Below are positions 42,690 to 52,856 of a stretch of 64,000 nt of DNA, piece after piece; position 1 is the first letter of the stretch, and every line of letters starts with the position of its first letter. A program made the position numbers and the translations under genes. The notes under the pieces were generated by a model. The model worked only from the letters and a program-made list of their open reading frames with translations, made no database searches and was not told where the DNA came from. This stretch comes from Bacillus fungorum. GTDB taxonomy: Bacteria; Bacillota; Bacilli; Bacillales; Bacillaceae_G. The stretch spans positions 62,001-126,000 of the forward strand of contig NZ_NWUW01000008.1 of the NCBI RefSeq assembly GCF_002746455.1, read 5' to 3'.

Positions 42690-43976
42690 ATGTATAAAGA
42701 GCCATTTCAACCAACTTATGAGTATGCGCTTGAATGTGATAAACATGATGAACTGAAAGATTTTCAAACTGAATTTTATAAAAAAGAAGGAACAATATAT
42801 TTAGATGGAAACTCATTAGGGTTACTTTCAAAAAGAGCAGAGAAATCGTTACTTACGATGCTAGATTCATGGAAGGAGTATGGCATTGATGGCTGGACTG
42901 AGGGTGAGCATCCGTGGTTTTTCCTTTCGGAGAAATTAGGTGAACTGACTGCGCCTTTAATTGGAGCTTTACCGGAAGAAACAATTGTAACCGGTTCCAC
43001 GACAACAAATATTCATCAAGTAATCGCGACTTTCTATGAGCCGAAAGGAATACGTACAAAAATTCTTGCAGATGAGTTAACATTCCCGTCCGATATATAT
43101 GCGCTACAAAGTCAAATTCGTTTAAAAGGCTTAGATCCAGATGAGCATTTAATACGAGTGAAGAGCAGGGATGGTAGAACACTTTCTGAAGAGGATATTA
43201 TTCATGCAATGACAGATGATATCGCGTTAATTTTATTACCTTCTGTACTATATAGAAGTGGCCAAATTCTTGATATGAAACGTTTAACAGCAGAAGCACA
43301 TAAGCGTGGTATTCATATCGGATTCGATTTATGTCACTCAATTGGTTCTATTCCGCATCATTTCAAAGAATGGGATGTTGATTTCGCTATTTGGTGTAAT
43401 TATAAATACTTAAACGCAGGACCTGGTGGTGTTGCCGGCCTTTATGTAAATAAAAAACATTTTAATAGACTTCCAGGTTTGTCTGGCTGGTTTAGTTCTA
43501 GAAAAGATAAGCAGTTTGATATGGAACATACATTAACTGCAGCCGATCATGCAGGTGCATATCAAATTGGTACTCCTCACGTATTAAGTACAGCGCCGTT
43601 AATCGGTTCTCTTGAAATTTTTAAAGAGGTTGGTATAGAACGTTTACGTGAAAAATCCCTACATATTACAAGATACATGCTTAATTTAATTGATCATGAA
43701 TTAAAAGATTTCGAATTTACAATTGGAAATCCATTAGAGGATGAAAAACGAGGCGGGCACATTTATTTAGAGCATACAGAAGCAGCACGTATATGTAAAG
43801 CGCTAAAGGCAAATGGAGTAATCCCAGATTTTAGAGCGCCAAATGGAGTGAGACTCGCGCCAGTCGCTTTATATAACACATATGAAGAAGTGTGGAAATC
43901 TGTACAAATATTAAAGAAAATTATGAAAAATGAAGAGTATAAGCAGTTTGAAAATAAGCGAGAGGTTGTGGCATAA
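42690..43976 (+). CDS. kynU: Kynureninase
   Basis: 428 residues, PLP fold type I. Motifs [27 protein letters not shown], the cofactor Asp in [13 protein letters not shown] and the PLP-Lys region [16 protein letters not shown]. It cleaves kynurenine to anthranilate and alanine. ATG 42690 after GAAGGTG. First gene of kynUBA; kynB starts 2 bp after its stop. Confidence 0.95.
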   Translation: MYKEPFQPTYEYALECDKHDELKDFQTEFYKKEGTIYLDGNSLGLLSKRAEKSLLTMLDSWKEYGIDGWTEGEHPWFFLSEKLGELTAPLIGALPEETIVTGSTTTNIHQVIATFYEPKGIRTKILADELTFPSDIYALQSQIRLKGLDPDEHLIRVKSRDGRTLSEEDIIHAMTDDIALILLPSVLYRSGQILDMKRLTAEAHKRGIHIGFDLCHSIGSIPHHFKEWDVDFAIWCNYKYLNAGPGGVAGLYVNKKHFNRLPGLSGWFSSRKDKQFDMEHTLTAADHAGAYQIGTPHVLSTAPLIGSLEIFKEVGIERLREKSLHITRYMLNLIDHELKDFEFTIGNPLEDEKRGGHIYLEHTEAARICKALKANGVIPDFRAPNGVRLAPVALYNTYEEVWKSVQILKKIMKNEEYKQFENKREVVA

Positions 43977-43978
43977 GC

Positions 43979-44608
43979 ATGAAAACATCAGAGTGGATTG
44001 ATATTTCACAACCGCTAAATAATGATATTGCAACTTGGCCAGGAGACACACCGTTCTCGTATGAAGTTTCGTGGTCAAAAGAAGAAAGTGGCTCGGTAAA
44101 TGTCGGAAAGTTAACGATGAGTATTCATACAGGCACTCATATTGATGCACCATTTCATTTTGATAATGATGGAAAGAAAGTATTAGATTTAGATGTTCAA
44201 GTTTATGTTGGTCCAGCACGGATTATTGACGTTTCTAATCTTGAAAGCATCGGGAAAAAGGAATTAGAAAGCTTTCATTTAGAAGGTGTAGAACGATTAT
44301 TATTACGTACATCTTCACATGGAAAAGCTGAAGAATTTCCAGATGTGATCCCTCATTTACGTGCAGACATAGCACCTTTTCTTTCAGAGAAAGGTATACG
44401 TTTAATCGGAGTAGATGTACCATCAGTTGATCCGTTAGATGATAAAGAATTAGCAGCGCATCATCAATTATTTAAACATGGAATTCATATTTTAGAAAAT
44501 GTCGTACTAGATCACGTAGCAGACGGTGATTATGAACTTATTGCACTACCACTTGCTTTAACAGATGCAGATGGAAGTCCAGTTCGAGCAGTTATTAGAC
44601 CAATATAA
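43979..44608 (+). CDS. kynB: Kynurenine formamidase (arylformamidase)
   Basis: 209 residues of the cyclase family. Metal motif HTGTHIDAPFHF and Asp-rich GVDVPSVDPLDDKELAAH; N-terminal WIDISQPLNNDIATWPGDTP. Hydrolyses N-formylkynurenine to kynurenine. Tightly packed between kynU and kynA. Confidence 0.95.
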   Translation: MKTSEWIDISQPLNNDIATWPGDTPFSYEVSWSKEESGSVNVGKLTMSIHTGTHIDAPFHFDNDGKKVLDLDVQVYVGPARIIDVSNLESIGKKELESFHLEGVERLLLRTSSHGKAEEFPDVIPHLRADIAPFLSEKGIRLIGVDVPSVDPLDDKELAAHHQLFKHGIHILENVVLDHVADGDYELIALPLALTDADGSPVRAVIRPI

Positions 44609-44641
44609 GTAGAAATATATATAAAGGGGCGTTTGGCTAAT

Positions 44642-45481
44642 ATGAAAGAAAACGAAAAGGTAATTATGGAAAAAGGGATTCATACGGACTTTAAAGAGAA
44701 TATGACGTACGGGGAGTATTTGCAATTAGATAGTTTACTATCTTCTCAAAAGAGATTATCAGACCATCATGATGAAATGTTATTTATCGTTATTCACCAA
44801 GCAAGTGAGCTTTGGATGAAGCTCATTTTACATGAGCTAAATGCGGCGATTGAATCTATTAAACAAGATAAATTACAACCAGCTTTTAAAATGTTAGCAC
44901 GTGTATCAAAAATTCAGTCTCAAATTATTCAATCTTGGGATATTCTTGCGACATTAACGCCATCAGAGTACATTGAATTCCGTGACTCGCTCGGTCAAGC
45001 TTCAGGTTTTCAATCGTATCAATATCGTATGATTGAGTATGCACTTGGCTATAAAACACCACATGCATTAAAAATTTATGAAAAAGATCCAGAATTACAC
45101 GCTCGACTTCATACAGCGCTACATACACCAAGTTTGTATGATGTCGCAATTCAAGCTCTTGTAAAAAAAGGATTCCCGATCCATAAAGATGTGTTAAATC
45201 GTGATATTACGCAGCCTTATGAAGAAGATGCAACAGTAGAAGCGGCTTGGATTGAAGTGTATGCGGATGTGGAAAAATATTGGGATTTATATCAACTCGC
45301 TGAAAAATTAATCGATATTGAAGATTGGTTACAACAATGGCGTTTCCGTCATATGAAAACGGTAGAACGCATTATCGGACATAAAATGGGAACAGGTGGA
45401 TCTTCTGGTGTATCTTATTTGAAACGGGTACTTGATCAACAGTTCTTCCCAGAGCTTTGGAATGTTCGCACGAAATTATAA
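44642..45481 (+). CDS. kynA: Tryptophan 2,3-dioxygenase
   Basis: 279 residues from ATG 44642; a TTG at 44633 is possible. [58 protein letters not shown] and the distal [20 protein letters not shown] are hallmarks; heme is bound by a His in the C-terminal region. It opens the indole ring of tryptophan with O2 to give N-formylkynurenine. Last gene of the operon. Confidence 0.95.
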   Translation: MKENEKVIMEKGIHTDFKENMTYGEYLQLDSLLSSQKRLSDHHDEMLFIVIHQASELWMKLILHELNAAIESIKQDKLQPAFKMLARVSKIQSQIIQSWDILATLTPSEYIEFRDSLGQASGFQSYQYRMIEYALGYKTPHALKIYEKDPELHARLHTALHTPSLYDVAIQALVKKGFPIHKDVLNRDITQPYEEDATVEAAWIEVYADVEKYWDLYQLAEKLIDIEDWLQQWRFRHMKTVERIIGHKMGTGGSSGVSYLKRVLDQQFFPELWNVRTKL

Positions 45482-45522
45482 AAACAAACCTGTCAGTTCA
45501 TTACTGGCAGGTTTGTTTTTTA
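45482..45522 (+). terminator. Terminator of kynUBA
   Basis: AAACAAACCTGTCAGT pairs with ACTGGCAGGTTTGTTT (one wobble), followed by T residues. Confidence 0.85.
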
Positions 45523-45596
45523 TTTGAACTTAATTATGTTTTAATAGAAGCTACAAGATATAATAATTGAGTAACTATTTAAATGGAGGTAAAGTT

Positions 45597-46514
45597 TTGG
45601 ATTTCAAGCAACTAGAAAATAAATTTGAAAAGAAAAAAGTAAATACATTTCTTGTTTATCAAAAAGGTGAGTTAACAACTGAGTATTATAAAACGTTAGA
45701 GTGTGAAAATAATCTATTTAAAATAAATTCGATTACAAAAAGCATTGTATCTATATTAATAGGTATTGCAATCGATAAAGGATATATAAATAATATACAG
45801 ACACCGATTACAGCGTGGATTGAGAATGCTCCTGAGGAAAAAGCTGATTCGACGCTTTATCACTTATTAACAATGACAACGGGGGAGGATTGGAAAGAGT
45901 TCGGAAATGGAGTTGTATTCCCTAATGAATTTGTAGAATCGGAAAACTGGGTGCAGTACATATTAGAAAAAACAATAATTGAAGAACCCGCTACAAAAAT
46001 GAATTATAACTCAGGGTCTTCGCATTTGCTTAGCTATATTATTCAAGAAGCTACTGGAATGCCGACAGAACAGTTTGCGAAAAAATATTTATTTAATCCA
46101 TTAGAAATTACCGAATATGAGTGGCAACAAGATCCCCAAGGAATACATGTCGGCGGGTTCGGTATGAAAATGAAATCTAAAGATTTATTAAAGCTCGGAA
46201 TATTATGCTTGCAAAATGGATATTGGCAGGGGAATGAAATTGTATCATCGAAATGGTTAGAAGAATCAAGTACAGCTCTATTTGAAACGTATGAACATGT
46301 TGGGGCGTATGGATATCACTGGTGGGTTTTGAATAATGAAAGATTTCACATACCGTACTGTATATATTTTGCTATGGGATACGGTGGACAATACATCGTT
46401 ATCATTCCGCAGTTAGAGGTGGCTGCTGTAATAAGTAGTCATATGCCTAAACGTGGGCTCGTTCCATTAAAGTTATTTATCGAGCATGTACAGGAGAATT
46501 ATAAGTTTGGATAA
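45597..46514 (+). CDS. Serine hydrolase (beta-lactamase / esterase family)
   Basis: 305 residues from TTG 45597 (GGAGG at 45585-45589); the open frame starts earlier. SxxK motif SITK in KINSITKSIVSILIG, and YxN/S as YNSGSSHLLSYIIQE; HVGGFGMKMKSKDLLKLG is typical of the AmpC/EstB-like family. Cytoplasmic by sequence. Substrate unknown. Followed at 16 bp by the membrane gene. Confidence 0.85.
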   Translation: MDFKQLENKFEKKKVNTFLVYQKGELTTEYYKTLECENNLFKINSITKSIVSILIGIAIDKGYINNIQTPITAWIENAPEEKADSTLYHLLTMTTGEDWKEFGNGVVFPNEFVESENWVQYILEKTIIEEPATKMNYNSGSSHLLSYIIQEATGMPTEQFAKKYLFNPLEITEYEWQQDPQGIHVGGFGMKMKSKDLLKLGILCLQNGYWQGNEIVSSKWLEESSTALFETYEHVGAYGYHWWVLNNERFHIPYCIYFAMGYGGQYIVIIPQLEVAAVISSHMPKRGLVPLKLFIEHVQENYKFG

Positions 46515-46530
46515 TAAGAGGAGGGACTAT

Positions 46531-47154
46531 ATGAGAGATGTAAAAACATTATCTTTATTTAGACTATGTTTAAGCCTTCTAGCATTTAGTGCAATCATTA
46601 CGCAATTTATAATACGGGCACAAGTGAAACCGTTCAATCCAGTTAACTTTTTTAGTTTCTTCACTATCGAAAGTAACATTTTAGTTGCATGTATTCTCCT
46701 TTTAAGTAGTATCGGAACAGTAACATTTGGTCGATCAGAACAGTTTGGTATACTTCGTGGTGCCGCAACGGTATATATACTTACGACAGGACTCATTTAT
46801 TTTTTGCTATTAAGAGGATTAGAAGAATCACTTCAAACTGCAATACCATGGGTAAATACAGTGCTGCATTATATCATGCCAATTGCGATGCTTTTAGATT
46901 GGATTTTAAATCCGCCAAATAATAAAATCACTTGGAAACAAGCTGCAAGTTGGTTCTTATTCCCGTTTTTTTACGTTGTATATAGCTTAATTCGTGGTCC
47001 AATCGTAAATTGGTATCCATATCCGTTTTTAGATCCGAGAATAAGTGGATATGGTAGAGTATTTTTATACAGTATAGGGATAGCAGTTGTAATTGGCGCT
47101 ATTTGTATATTGGTAAGATTTTTAGGGAATCGAAATTTTAGAAAAGAATTTTAG
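46531..47154 (+). CDS. Pr6Pr family membrane protein
   Basis: 207 residues from ATG 46531 after AGAGGAGGG. Six membrane helices; FFTIESNILVACILLLSS and the long-range loop YPFLDPRISGYGRVFLY are typical of the Pr6Pr (FAR-17a/AIG1-like) group. Function unknown. Confidence 0.85.
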   Translation: MRDVKTLSLFRLCLSLLAFSAIITQFIIRAQVKPFNPVNFFSFFTIESNILVACILLLSSIGTVTFGRSEQFGILRGAATVYILTTGLIYFLLLRGLEESLQTAIPWVNTVLHYIMPIAMLLDWILNPPNNKITWKQAASWFLFPFFYVVYSLIRGPIVNWYPYPFLDPRISGYGRVFLYSIGIAVVIGAICILVRFLGNRNFRKEF

Positions 47155-47156
47155 AA

Positions 47157-47205
47157 ATGAAAGAACCCCCGCTGTTTAAAATATAAACAGCGGGGGTTCT
47201 TTCAT
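47157..47205. terminator. Very strong bidirectional terminator
   Basis: TGAAAGAACCCCCGCTGTTT pairs with 47185-47205 around a short AT loop; GC-rich core CCCCCGC/GCGGGGG. Between convergent genes. Confidence 0.9.
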
Positions 47206-47206
47206 T

Positions 47207-47539
47207 TTATCTACTCGTTTTCTGAAACGACATCTTTATAAATTTCTCCGTCTTCGTTTCAAATTCTACATCAACAAAAACACCATATTCTTTTCCGTCC
47301 TCGCGTAGCCATAATTTGAATTTTTCAACTGTTATTTGAACGGTTTTTGGTTTTCTACCTATATGAAGGTAATCAATAATCTCTGCTTTTGGGTACTGTT
47401 CTTTCGTTTTCTCTACAGCAAGCTTACCCCATTTGGCATACGGCGGCTGCGCATGAACAATTGATGAGCCTGTATATATATTTGAACATGTTGTTAGGAA
47501 CAGAATGACAAGTGCGACACGCTTTAACAATTTCTTCAT
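47207..47539 (-). CDS. DUF3889 family secreted protein
   Basis: 110 residues. Signal peptide ~1-31 (MKKLLKRVALVILFLTTCS, cleavage near VHAQP). PYAKWGKLAVEKTKEQYPKA and EIIDYLHIGRKP are the DUF3889 hallmark. Exported, unknown role. It is divergent from sleB. Confidence 0.85.
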   Translation of the reverse strand: MKKLLKRVALVILFLTTCSNIYTGSSIVHAQPPYAKWGKLAVEKTKEQYPKAEIIDYLHIGRKPKTVQITVEKFKLWLREDGKEYGVFVDVEFETKTEKFIKMSFQKTSR

Positions 47540-47683
47540 GATGAACTCCTTTTATCCTTTTTTATATTGTTGACATATTTTTTCAACGATATGAGTTTGG
47601 ATTTTTTTGTCTTCTTTACATAAAAGCAAGGCTTTTACAAAACATAAACAAGAAATCATTTACATAATTAAGGAGGGAAAATT

Positions 47684-48445
47684 ATGCGCCAAAAAGCTAT
47701 TTTTAAAATAGCAATTTTACTTTCGTTCATAGGACTGTCTTTGATGGTTAGTAGTATACAACTAAAAAATGTAGAAGCCTTTTCTAATCAAGTCATTCAA
47801 AGAGGAGCATCTGGCGAAGATGTCATTGAACTACAATCTCGTTTAAAATATAACGGATTTTATACGGGGAAAGTGGATGGTGTTTTCGGATGGGGTACAT
47901 ACTGGGCACTTCGAAATTTTCAAGAGAAATTCGGATTACCTGTTGATGGTTTAGCTGGAGCTAAAACGAAGCAAATGCTCGTGAAGGCAACGAAGTATGA
48001 CAAGTCAACTGCTAATACAGGAAATAGTGGTGGTACTGCACAAGAAAATAAACCATCTCAAAATAAAGGCACAAATGTTCCAAATGGTTATTCTCAAAAT
48101 GACATTCAGCTTATGGCAAACGCAGTATATGGAGAATCTCGTGGTGAGCCATACTTAGGACAAGTTGCAGTAGCTGCGGTTATTTTGAATCGTGTTACAA
48201 GTGCATCATTTCCAAATACCGTTTCGGGTGTAATCTTTGAGCCAAGAGCATTTACAGCGGTAGCAGACGGACAAATATATTTAACGCCAAATGAAACAGC
48301 GAAAAAGGCTGTATTGGATGCAATTAATGGATGGGATCCAACAGGAAACGCATTATATTATTTCAATCCAGATACTGCAACAAGTAAATGGATTTGGACT
48401 CGTCCACAAATTAAAAAAATCGGGAAACATATTTTCTGTAAATAG
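47684..48445 (+). CDS. sleB: Spore cortex-lytic enzyme SleB
   Basis: 253 residues. Signal sequence ~1-32. Peptidoglycan-binding domain (~38-105): GEDVIELQSRLKYNGFYTGK and FQEKFGLPVDGLAGAKT. Ser/Thr/Asn/Gln-rich linker (~110-137). Catalytic Hydrolase_2 domain (~138-253): MANAVYGESRGEPYLGQVAV with the catalytic Glu. It is a lytic transglycosylase that cleaves cortex muramic-delta-lactam peptidoglycan during germination. ATG 47684 after AAGGAGGG. Confidence 0.95.
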   Translation: MRQKAIFKIAILLSFIGLSLMVSSIQLKNVEAFSNQVIQRGASGEDVIELQSRLKYNGFYTGKVDGVFGWGTYWALRNFQEKFGLPVDGLAGAKTKQMLVKATKYDKSTANTGNSGGTAQENKPSQNKGTNVPNGYSQNDIQLMANAVYGESRGEPYLGQVAVAAVILNRVTSASFPNTVSGVIFEPRAFTAVADGQIYLTPNETAKKAVLDAINGWDPTGNALYYFNPDTATSKWIWTRPQIKKIGKHIFCK

Positions 48446-48460
48446 AGCGGAGGTGGAACT

Positions 48461-49801
48461 ATGTTACGAGGTATTATAATCGTATTATTAACAGTCGGTG
48501 TAGTCGGAACAGGATACTGGGGCTATAAAGAGCACCAAGAGAAAAATGCAGTATTAATTCGAGCAGAAAATAGCTATCAACGTGCGTTTCATGATTTAGC
48601 GTACGAGGTAGATTTATTGCACGATAAAATTGGAACAACGCTCGCGATGAATTCACGTGCATCTTTATCACCTGCATTAGCAGATGTATGGAGATTAACA
48701 TCTGAAGCTCGTTCAGATGTAGGGCAACTTCCTTTAACATTAATGCCTTTTAATAAAACGGAAGAATTTTTAGCGAATATCGGTGATTTTAGTTACCGTG
48801 CAGCCATTCGTGATTTAGAAAAAGAGCCGTTAAATGATCAAGAATACAAAACGTTGCAAACTTTATACTCAAATGCAGGAAATATACAAGATGAACTAAG
48901 AAAAGTGCAACATCTTGTTTTGAAAAATAATTTACGCTGGATGGATGTTGAGATGGCACTCGCATCAAATCGTGATCCTGCAGACAATACAATTATTGAT
49001 GGGTTAAAAACAGTAGAAAAAAATGTAACATCGTATTCATCTACAAACTTCGGACCTACCTTTACAAGTACACAAAAAAATAAAAAAGGTGGATTTGAAG
49101 CGGAAGGAAAAGCAATTTCAAAAAATGAAGCGGCGGAAATTGCAAAATCGTTTTTGAATTTAAAAGGAAACGAAAAAGTAGAAGTTGAGAAAAGCGGAAA
49201 AGGTGCGAAAGAATCTTTCTATAGTGTGAAAATTAAAGATAAAGCAACGAATAATGAGTTTTATATGGATATTACCGGAAAAGGCGGATATCCAATTTGG
49301 GTTATGAATAATCGAGAAATTAAAGAACAGAAGATTAGTTTAAACGACGCAGGAAGTAAGGGTTTAAAATTTTTAAAGGACCATAAGTTTAATAATATGG
49401 AGCTTTATGATAGCTCACAATATGATGATGTTGGAGTATTTACGTATGTAGTAAATGAGAATGGCGTACGAATTTATCCAGAAGCAATCCAAATGAAAAT
49501 TGCCTTAGATGACGGTTCTATCGTTGGATTCTCTGCAAAAGAATATTTAGCGTCACATCAAAAACGAACCGTTCCATCAGCCAAGCTAACTGCAGGGGAA
49601 GCAAGAAAGAAAATCAATCCAGATGTGAAAGTTATGGAAGAACGTAAAGCTGTCGTAGTAAATGATCTGCATAATGAAGTACTTTGCTATGAATTTGTAG
49701 GTACGTTAGGGAAAGATACGTACCAAATTTTCATTAATGCAAATAGCGGAGCAGAAGAAAAAGTGAAGAAAATGCAAGCTGTTGAAAAAATTTATGATTA
49801 A
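48461..49801 (+). CDS. ypeB: Germination protein YpeB
   Basis: 446 residues. One N-terminal membrane anchor (IIIVLLTVGVVGTGYWGY), a helical N-terminal region, then three PepSY-like domains in the C-terminal half (KNEAAEIAKSFLNLKGNEKV, NDAGSKGLKFLKDHKF, TAGEARKKINPDVKVME). It is required for SleB stability and localisation in spores. Starts 15 bp after sleB. Confidence 0.95.
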   Translation: MLRGIIIVLLTVGVVGTGYWGYKEHQEKNAVLIRAENSYQRAFHDLAYEVDLLHDKIGTTLAMNSRASLSPALADVWRLTSEARSDVGQLPLTLMPFNKTEEFLANIGDFSYRAAIRDLEKEPLNDQEYKTLQTLYSNAGNIQDELRKVQHLVLKNNLRWMDVEMALASNRDPADNTIIDGLKTVEKNVTSYSSTNFGPTFTSTQKNKKGGFEAEGKAISKNEAAEIAKSFLNLKGNEKVEVEKSGKGAKESFYSVKIKDKATNNEFYMDITGKGGYPIWVMNNREIKEQKISLNDAGSKGLKFLKDHKFNNMELYDSSQYDDVGVFTYVVNENGVRIYPEAIQMKIALDDGSIVGFSAKEYLASHQKRTVPSAKLTAGEARKKINPDVKVMEERKAVVVNDLHNEVLCYEFVGTLGKDTYQIFINANSGAEEKVKKMQAVEKIYD

Positions 49802-49827
49802 ACTTTATTAGTAAAGTGGTGAAAATA

Positions 49828-50424
49828 ATGAAAATCCTAATATATATGTTAATGTTTTGCTTTTTTATAGCTGGATGTAGTATTGGAAAAAAGGACAATC
49901 CAAACGAAAAGCCAGAGCAAAAAAATGTTTCGATGAAAAATGTTAATTATACGAACAAATCAAATAAGCCAAATGAAAAAGCGGCGGACCATCTAGCATC
50001 TTTAGCAGCAAGTGTGCCAGGTGTGAATGATGCGACAGCTGTAGTAGTCGGCAAATATGCTATTGTAGGTATTGACGTAAAAGCAAAACTTGATCGAACT
50101 CGTGTTGAATCAATTAAATACTCTGTTGCGGAAAGCTTAAAAAACGATCCTGATGGTGCTAATGCAGTCGTTGTAGCGGATGTTGATACGTACGAACGAC
50201 TAAAACAAATTGGAAAGCAAATTAAAAAAGGAAAAACAGGTGAAGGTATACTCGATGAGTTAGCAGCAATTGTTGGCCGAGTAATGCCACAAGTTCCAAA
50301 CGACATGATTGAAAATAAAGAAACGAATCCAATTAAAGATAATGATAAACAATTACCAAAAGATGAAGAACAAGAACTGAGAAAAGAACAGGATGACCAA
50401 TCTAATAATCATTTGAATAAATAA
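49828..50424 (+). CDS. YlaJ/YhcN family sporulation lipoprotein
   Basis: 198 residues from ATG 49828, with AAAGTGG as site. Signal MKILIYMLMFCFFIAGC with lipobox IAGC. The YhcN/YlaJ core contains VPGVNDATAVVVGKYAIVGI, DRTRVESIKYSVAESLK and AIVGRVMPQVP, then a charged tail. Third gene of the sleB-ypeB-ylaJ operon in the B. cereus group; the family contributes to germination. Confidence 0.88.
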   Translation: MKILIYMLMFCFFIAGCSIGKKDNPNEKPEQKNVSMKNVNYTNKSNKPNEKAADHLASLAASVPGVNDATAVVVGKYAIVGIDVKAKLDRTRVESIKYSVAESLKNDPDGANAVVVADVDTYERLKQIGKQIKKGKTGEGILDELAAIVGRVMPQVPNDMIENKETNPIKDNDKQLPKDEEQELRKEQDDQSNNHLNK

Positions 50425-50434
50425 AATTAACCTT

Positions 50435-50467
50435 ACCCCTGTACTAAATTGTGCAGGGTTTTTTAAT
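50435..50467 (+). terminator. Terminator of the sleB operon
   Basis: ACCCCTGTAC / GTGCAGGGT stem with one bulge, followed by TTTTT. Confidence 0.7.
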
Positions 50468-50536
50468 ATAATATTAAATATTCAGTTTATTTTTAAGGGA
50501 AAATATGGTTTAATTATTATGGGAGGGACAACTGTT

Positions 50537-50893
50537 ATGATGAAAAAAAGCGCATTAATATTATGTAGTTTATGCTTAGGTTTCAGTATGACAGCGTGTG
50601 AACAGAAGAAAGAAGTAAAAAAGCAAACAGCGACTTCTTCTACTGTGATGGAAAATCAGAAGAAAGAATCTATCAATATAAATCATTTTTCAAATATAAA
50701 TGAAGGAATGACTTATACAGAAGTGAAAGATTTAATTGGTTTTGATGGTAATTTACTTATAGAAGAAGGTGTAGAGCATTCTACACAAATTAAACAAATT
50801 TTTGCTTGGAAGGGAAGCGATCCAACTGCATTAGTTGAAATTACCTTTTTAGATGGAAAAGTACATTCTAAAGTGCAGCAAGGTTTAAGTTAA
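50537..50893 (+). CDS. DUF3862-like lipoprotein
   Basis: 118 residues from ATG 50537 (GGGAGGG at 50521-50527). Signal ending with lipobox MTAC, Lys-rich linker, and the C-terminal domain NINEGMTYTEVKDLIGFDG with ALVEITFLDGKV, the SmpA/OmlA-type DUF3862 fold. Membrane-anchored, role unknown. Confidence 0.8.
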   Translation: MMKKSALILCSLCLGFSMTACEQKKEVKKQTATSSTVMENQKKESININHFSNINEGMTYTEVKDLIGFDGNLLIEEGVEHSTQIKQIFAWKGSDPTALVEITFLDGKVHSKVQQGLS

Positions 50894-50917
50894 TAAGTAA
50901 AAATGGGAGAGTTTAGC

Positions 50918-51415
50918 ATGAACATACATACAGAGGAAATACAATTAGTCCCCTATAAAGAAAAATATAAAGAAGTTATACAAACATTTACTTTACCAAG
51001 TGAACAAGTTCAATTCACATCAGATCCAGGCGAATTGCTGGAGAAAGCTAAAAGTGATCGTACAAAAAATGTGATTGTTATTTTGGATTACAATGGGGTA
51101 CCTGTTGGTCTTTTTGCATTGCAAACAGGAGATAGAGTACAGGAGTTCACAGAAAATGAGAACGCTTTACTTTTAACTTCGTTTTCTATAAATCACGATA
51201 GACAAAGGAAGGGATATGCTAAAAAATCACTGGCACTATTACAAGAGTTTGTACAACGCTATTTTCCGATGAAAAATGAAGTTGTACTTGCCGTGAATGA
51301 AAAAAATATTCCAGCACAAAATTTATATGAAAAAGTTGGCTTCCAAGATCAAGGCGTTAGAAGAATGGGGCCAATTGGTCAACAAATCATTATGCATTTA
51401 CCTATCATAAAATAA
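50918..51415 (+). CDS. GNAT family acetyltransferase
   Basis: 165 residues from ATG 50918 (GGGAGAG upstream). FTLPSEQVQFTSDPGELLEK, LLTSFSINHDRQRKGYAKKS (acetyl-CoA loop QRKGYAKKSL) and NIPAQNLYEKVGFQDQG identify GNAT. It follows the lipoprotein gene by 24 bp. Substrate unknown. Confidence 0.85.
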   Translation: MNIHTEEIQLVPYKEKYKEVIQTFTLPSEQVQFTSDPGELLEKAKSDRTKNVIVILDYNGVPVGLFALQTGDRVQEFTENENALLLTSFSINHDRQRKGYAKKSLALLQEFVQRYFPMKNEVVLAVNEKNIPAQNLYEKVGFQDQGVRRMGPIGQQIIMHLPIIK

Positions 51416-51424
51416 TGAGAAGAA

Positions 51425-51461
51425 AAACTTACTCTTGCATATCAAAGTAGTAAGTTTTTTT
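51425..51461 (+). terminator. Rho-independent terminator
   Basis: AAAACTTACT / AGTAAGTTTT stem and T run after the acetyltransferase. Confidence 0.8.
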
Positions 51462-51663
51462 ATTTAGAACGATAAGAGAATAAATATTAAACGCATATAT
51501 TTAAGAGCGACGAAATGCATCTTTCGTTGAACAAAATTAAACAACTAATAAGAATCTTACTACGCTATAATATAGCAAGGTTCTTATAGTTTATACTAAA
51601 ACTAAATAACTTTATGATCACATTAGATCAATTGTGAAATACATTTAATTGAGGAGAAATGCT

Positions 51664-52200
51664 ATGACAATTTATATTGCATTACTAAGAGGAATCAATG
51701 TAGGCGGGCATAAGGTAATCAAAATGGCTGATTTAAAACGAGTGTTTGAATCAATAGGGTTAAAACAAGTGAAAACATATATTCAAAGCGGTAATATCGT
51801 ATTCGAATCCGAGGAGGATATAAAATTTCTAAAGGAGCGAATACAATCTGAAATTAAAAATGTTTTTAGTTTTGATGTTCCGGTTATGTTAAGAACATAT
51901 GATGAATTTATAAATATTATAAAAAGATGCCCCTATGAAGCTGATTCATTGCTAGAAGGGGAAAGTATACATGTTGCTTTCTTAGCAAATGAACTTTCTG
52001 AAAAAGAAAAAGATCAGTTGCTTATGTATAAAAATATGACCGAAGATTGTTATATACATGAAAAAGTTGTGTATTTATTTTTCAAAAATAGCATTCGAAA
52101 TTCTAAATTAATGAACCAGTTTCAGAAGATACATACACCAGCTACAGTAAGAAATTGGCGGACTGTGAATAAATTAAAAGCGATAGTAGAGGGGATGTAA
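51664..52200 (+). CDS. DUF1697 family protein
   Basis: 178 residues from ATG 51664 (GAGGAGA site; TTG 51649 overlaps it). IYIALLRGINVGGHKVIKMA, LKQVKTYIQSGNIVFES and the terminal TVRNWRTVNKL are the DUF1697 signature. No known reaction. Confidence 0.9.
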   Translation: MTIYIALLRGINVGGHKVIKMADLKRVFESIGLKQVKTYIQSGNIVFESEEDIKFLKERIQSEIKNVFSFDVPVMLRTYDEFINIIKRCPYEADSLLEGESIHVAFLANELSEKEKDQLLMYKNMTEDCYIHEKVVYLFFKNSIRNSKLMNQFQKIHTPATVRNWRTVNKLKAIVEGM

Positions 52201-52204
52201 ATAT

Positions 52205-52246
52205 AAAAAGATGAGATTTTCTGTATATAGAAGATCTCATCTTTTT
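52205..52246. terminator. Bidirectional terminator
   Basis: AAAAAGATGAGAT (52205-52217) / ATCTCATCTTTTT (52234-52246), perfect 13-bp stem between convergent genes. Confidence 0.85.
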
Positions 52247-52646
52247 ATTTATATTGTTTGGCAACAATGAGTTCAACGATTGGATAAATAAAGAATGAAG
52301 AGCAAAGTGCGATAAAAAGAGGGAGATTCTTTATTTCCTCAAGTAATAGGAATGCAAATCCTTCTGAAAATATTAAAATTAGAAATATAAAACACATAAG
52401 TACAAAATAAGCAATTTTAAAGCTTTTATATTTAATTTGCTGTCCCATTTCATCTTGACTTTCTTCCGATACTCCGTTTGGATCTCCCCAAGTAATTTGA
52501 TTAATTAAATTACCAAGTATTAACGAAATAACGAATATTGTTCCTCCCAAAATCGAACCTTCAGTTACATATTTATATGCGCCATGTATGAGGACTCCAA
52601 TTAATGAAAAAACGATAATAGTGAAAACAAATTTTTTATGGTTCAA
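52245..52646 (-). CDS. Membrane protein, unknown function
   Basis: 133 residues, four hydrophobic segments (about 7-22, 34-52, 78-97, 106-126), with a hydrophilic loop TWGDPNGVSEESQDEMGQQI. TTG 52646 with GGAGGTG 10 nt upstream. It does not match a family I recognise. It stands alone between a terminator and the ParM-like gene upstream region. Confidence 0.65.
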   Translation of the reverse strand: MNHKKFVFTIIVFSLIGVLIHGAYKYVTEGSILGGTIFVISLILGNLINQITWGDPNGVSEESQDEMGQQIKYKSFKIAYFVLMCFIFLILIFSEGFAFLLLEEIKNLPLFIALCSSFFIYPIVELIVAKQYK

Positions 52647-52856
52647 ATTAGAAATAACACCTCCATAGTTGTAAAAAACTCTTTACAATCATAGTATAAA
52701 TTTGAGAAAGTTATATGTCAAACACTTTTTACACAAAGGATGAAAGAATATAATATTTTGTTTTTACGATTAATAAAAAATTACATTACATTTGAATGTA
52801 AAAGAATGGGTTCGCATATATTTGGAAGGGATGTCAGATTAATTTAGGGGGTAGTT

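Noticed and set aside
52647-52856. Possible parC iteron array upstream of the ParM-like gene
   Set aside because: Only single short inverted repeats (52669-52688 and around 52782-52802) and loose TTTTTAC copies; no regular direct repeats.
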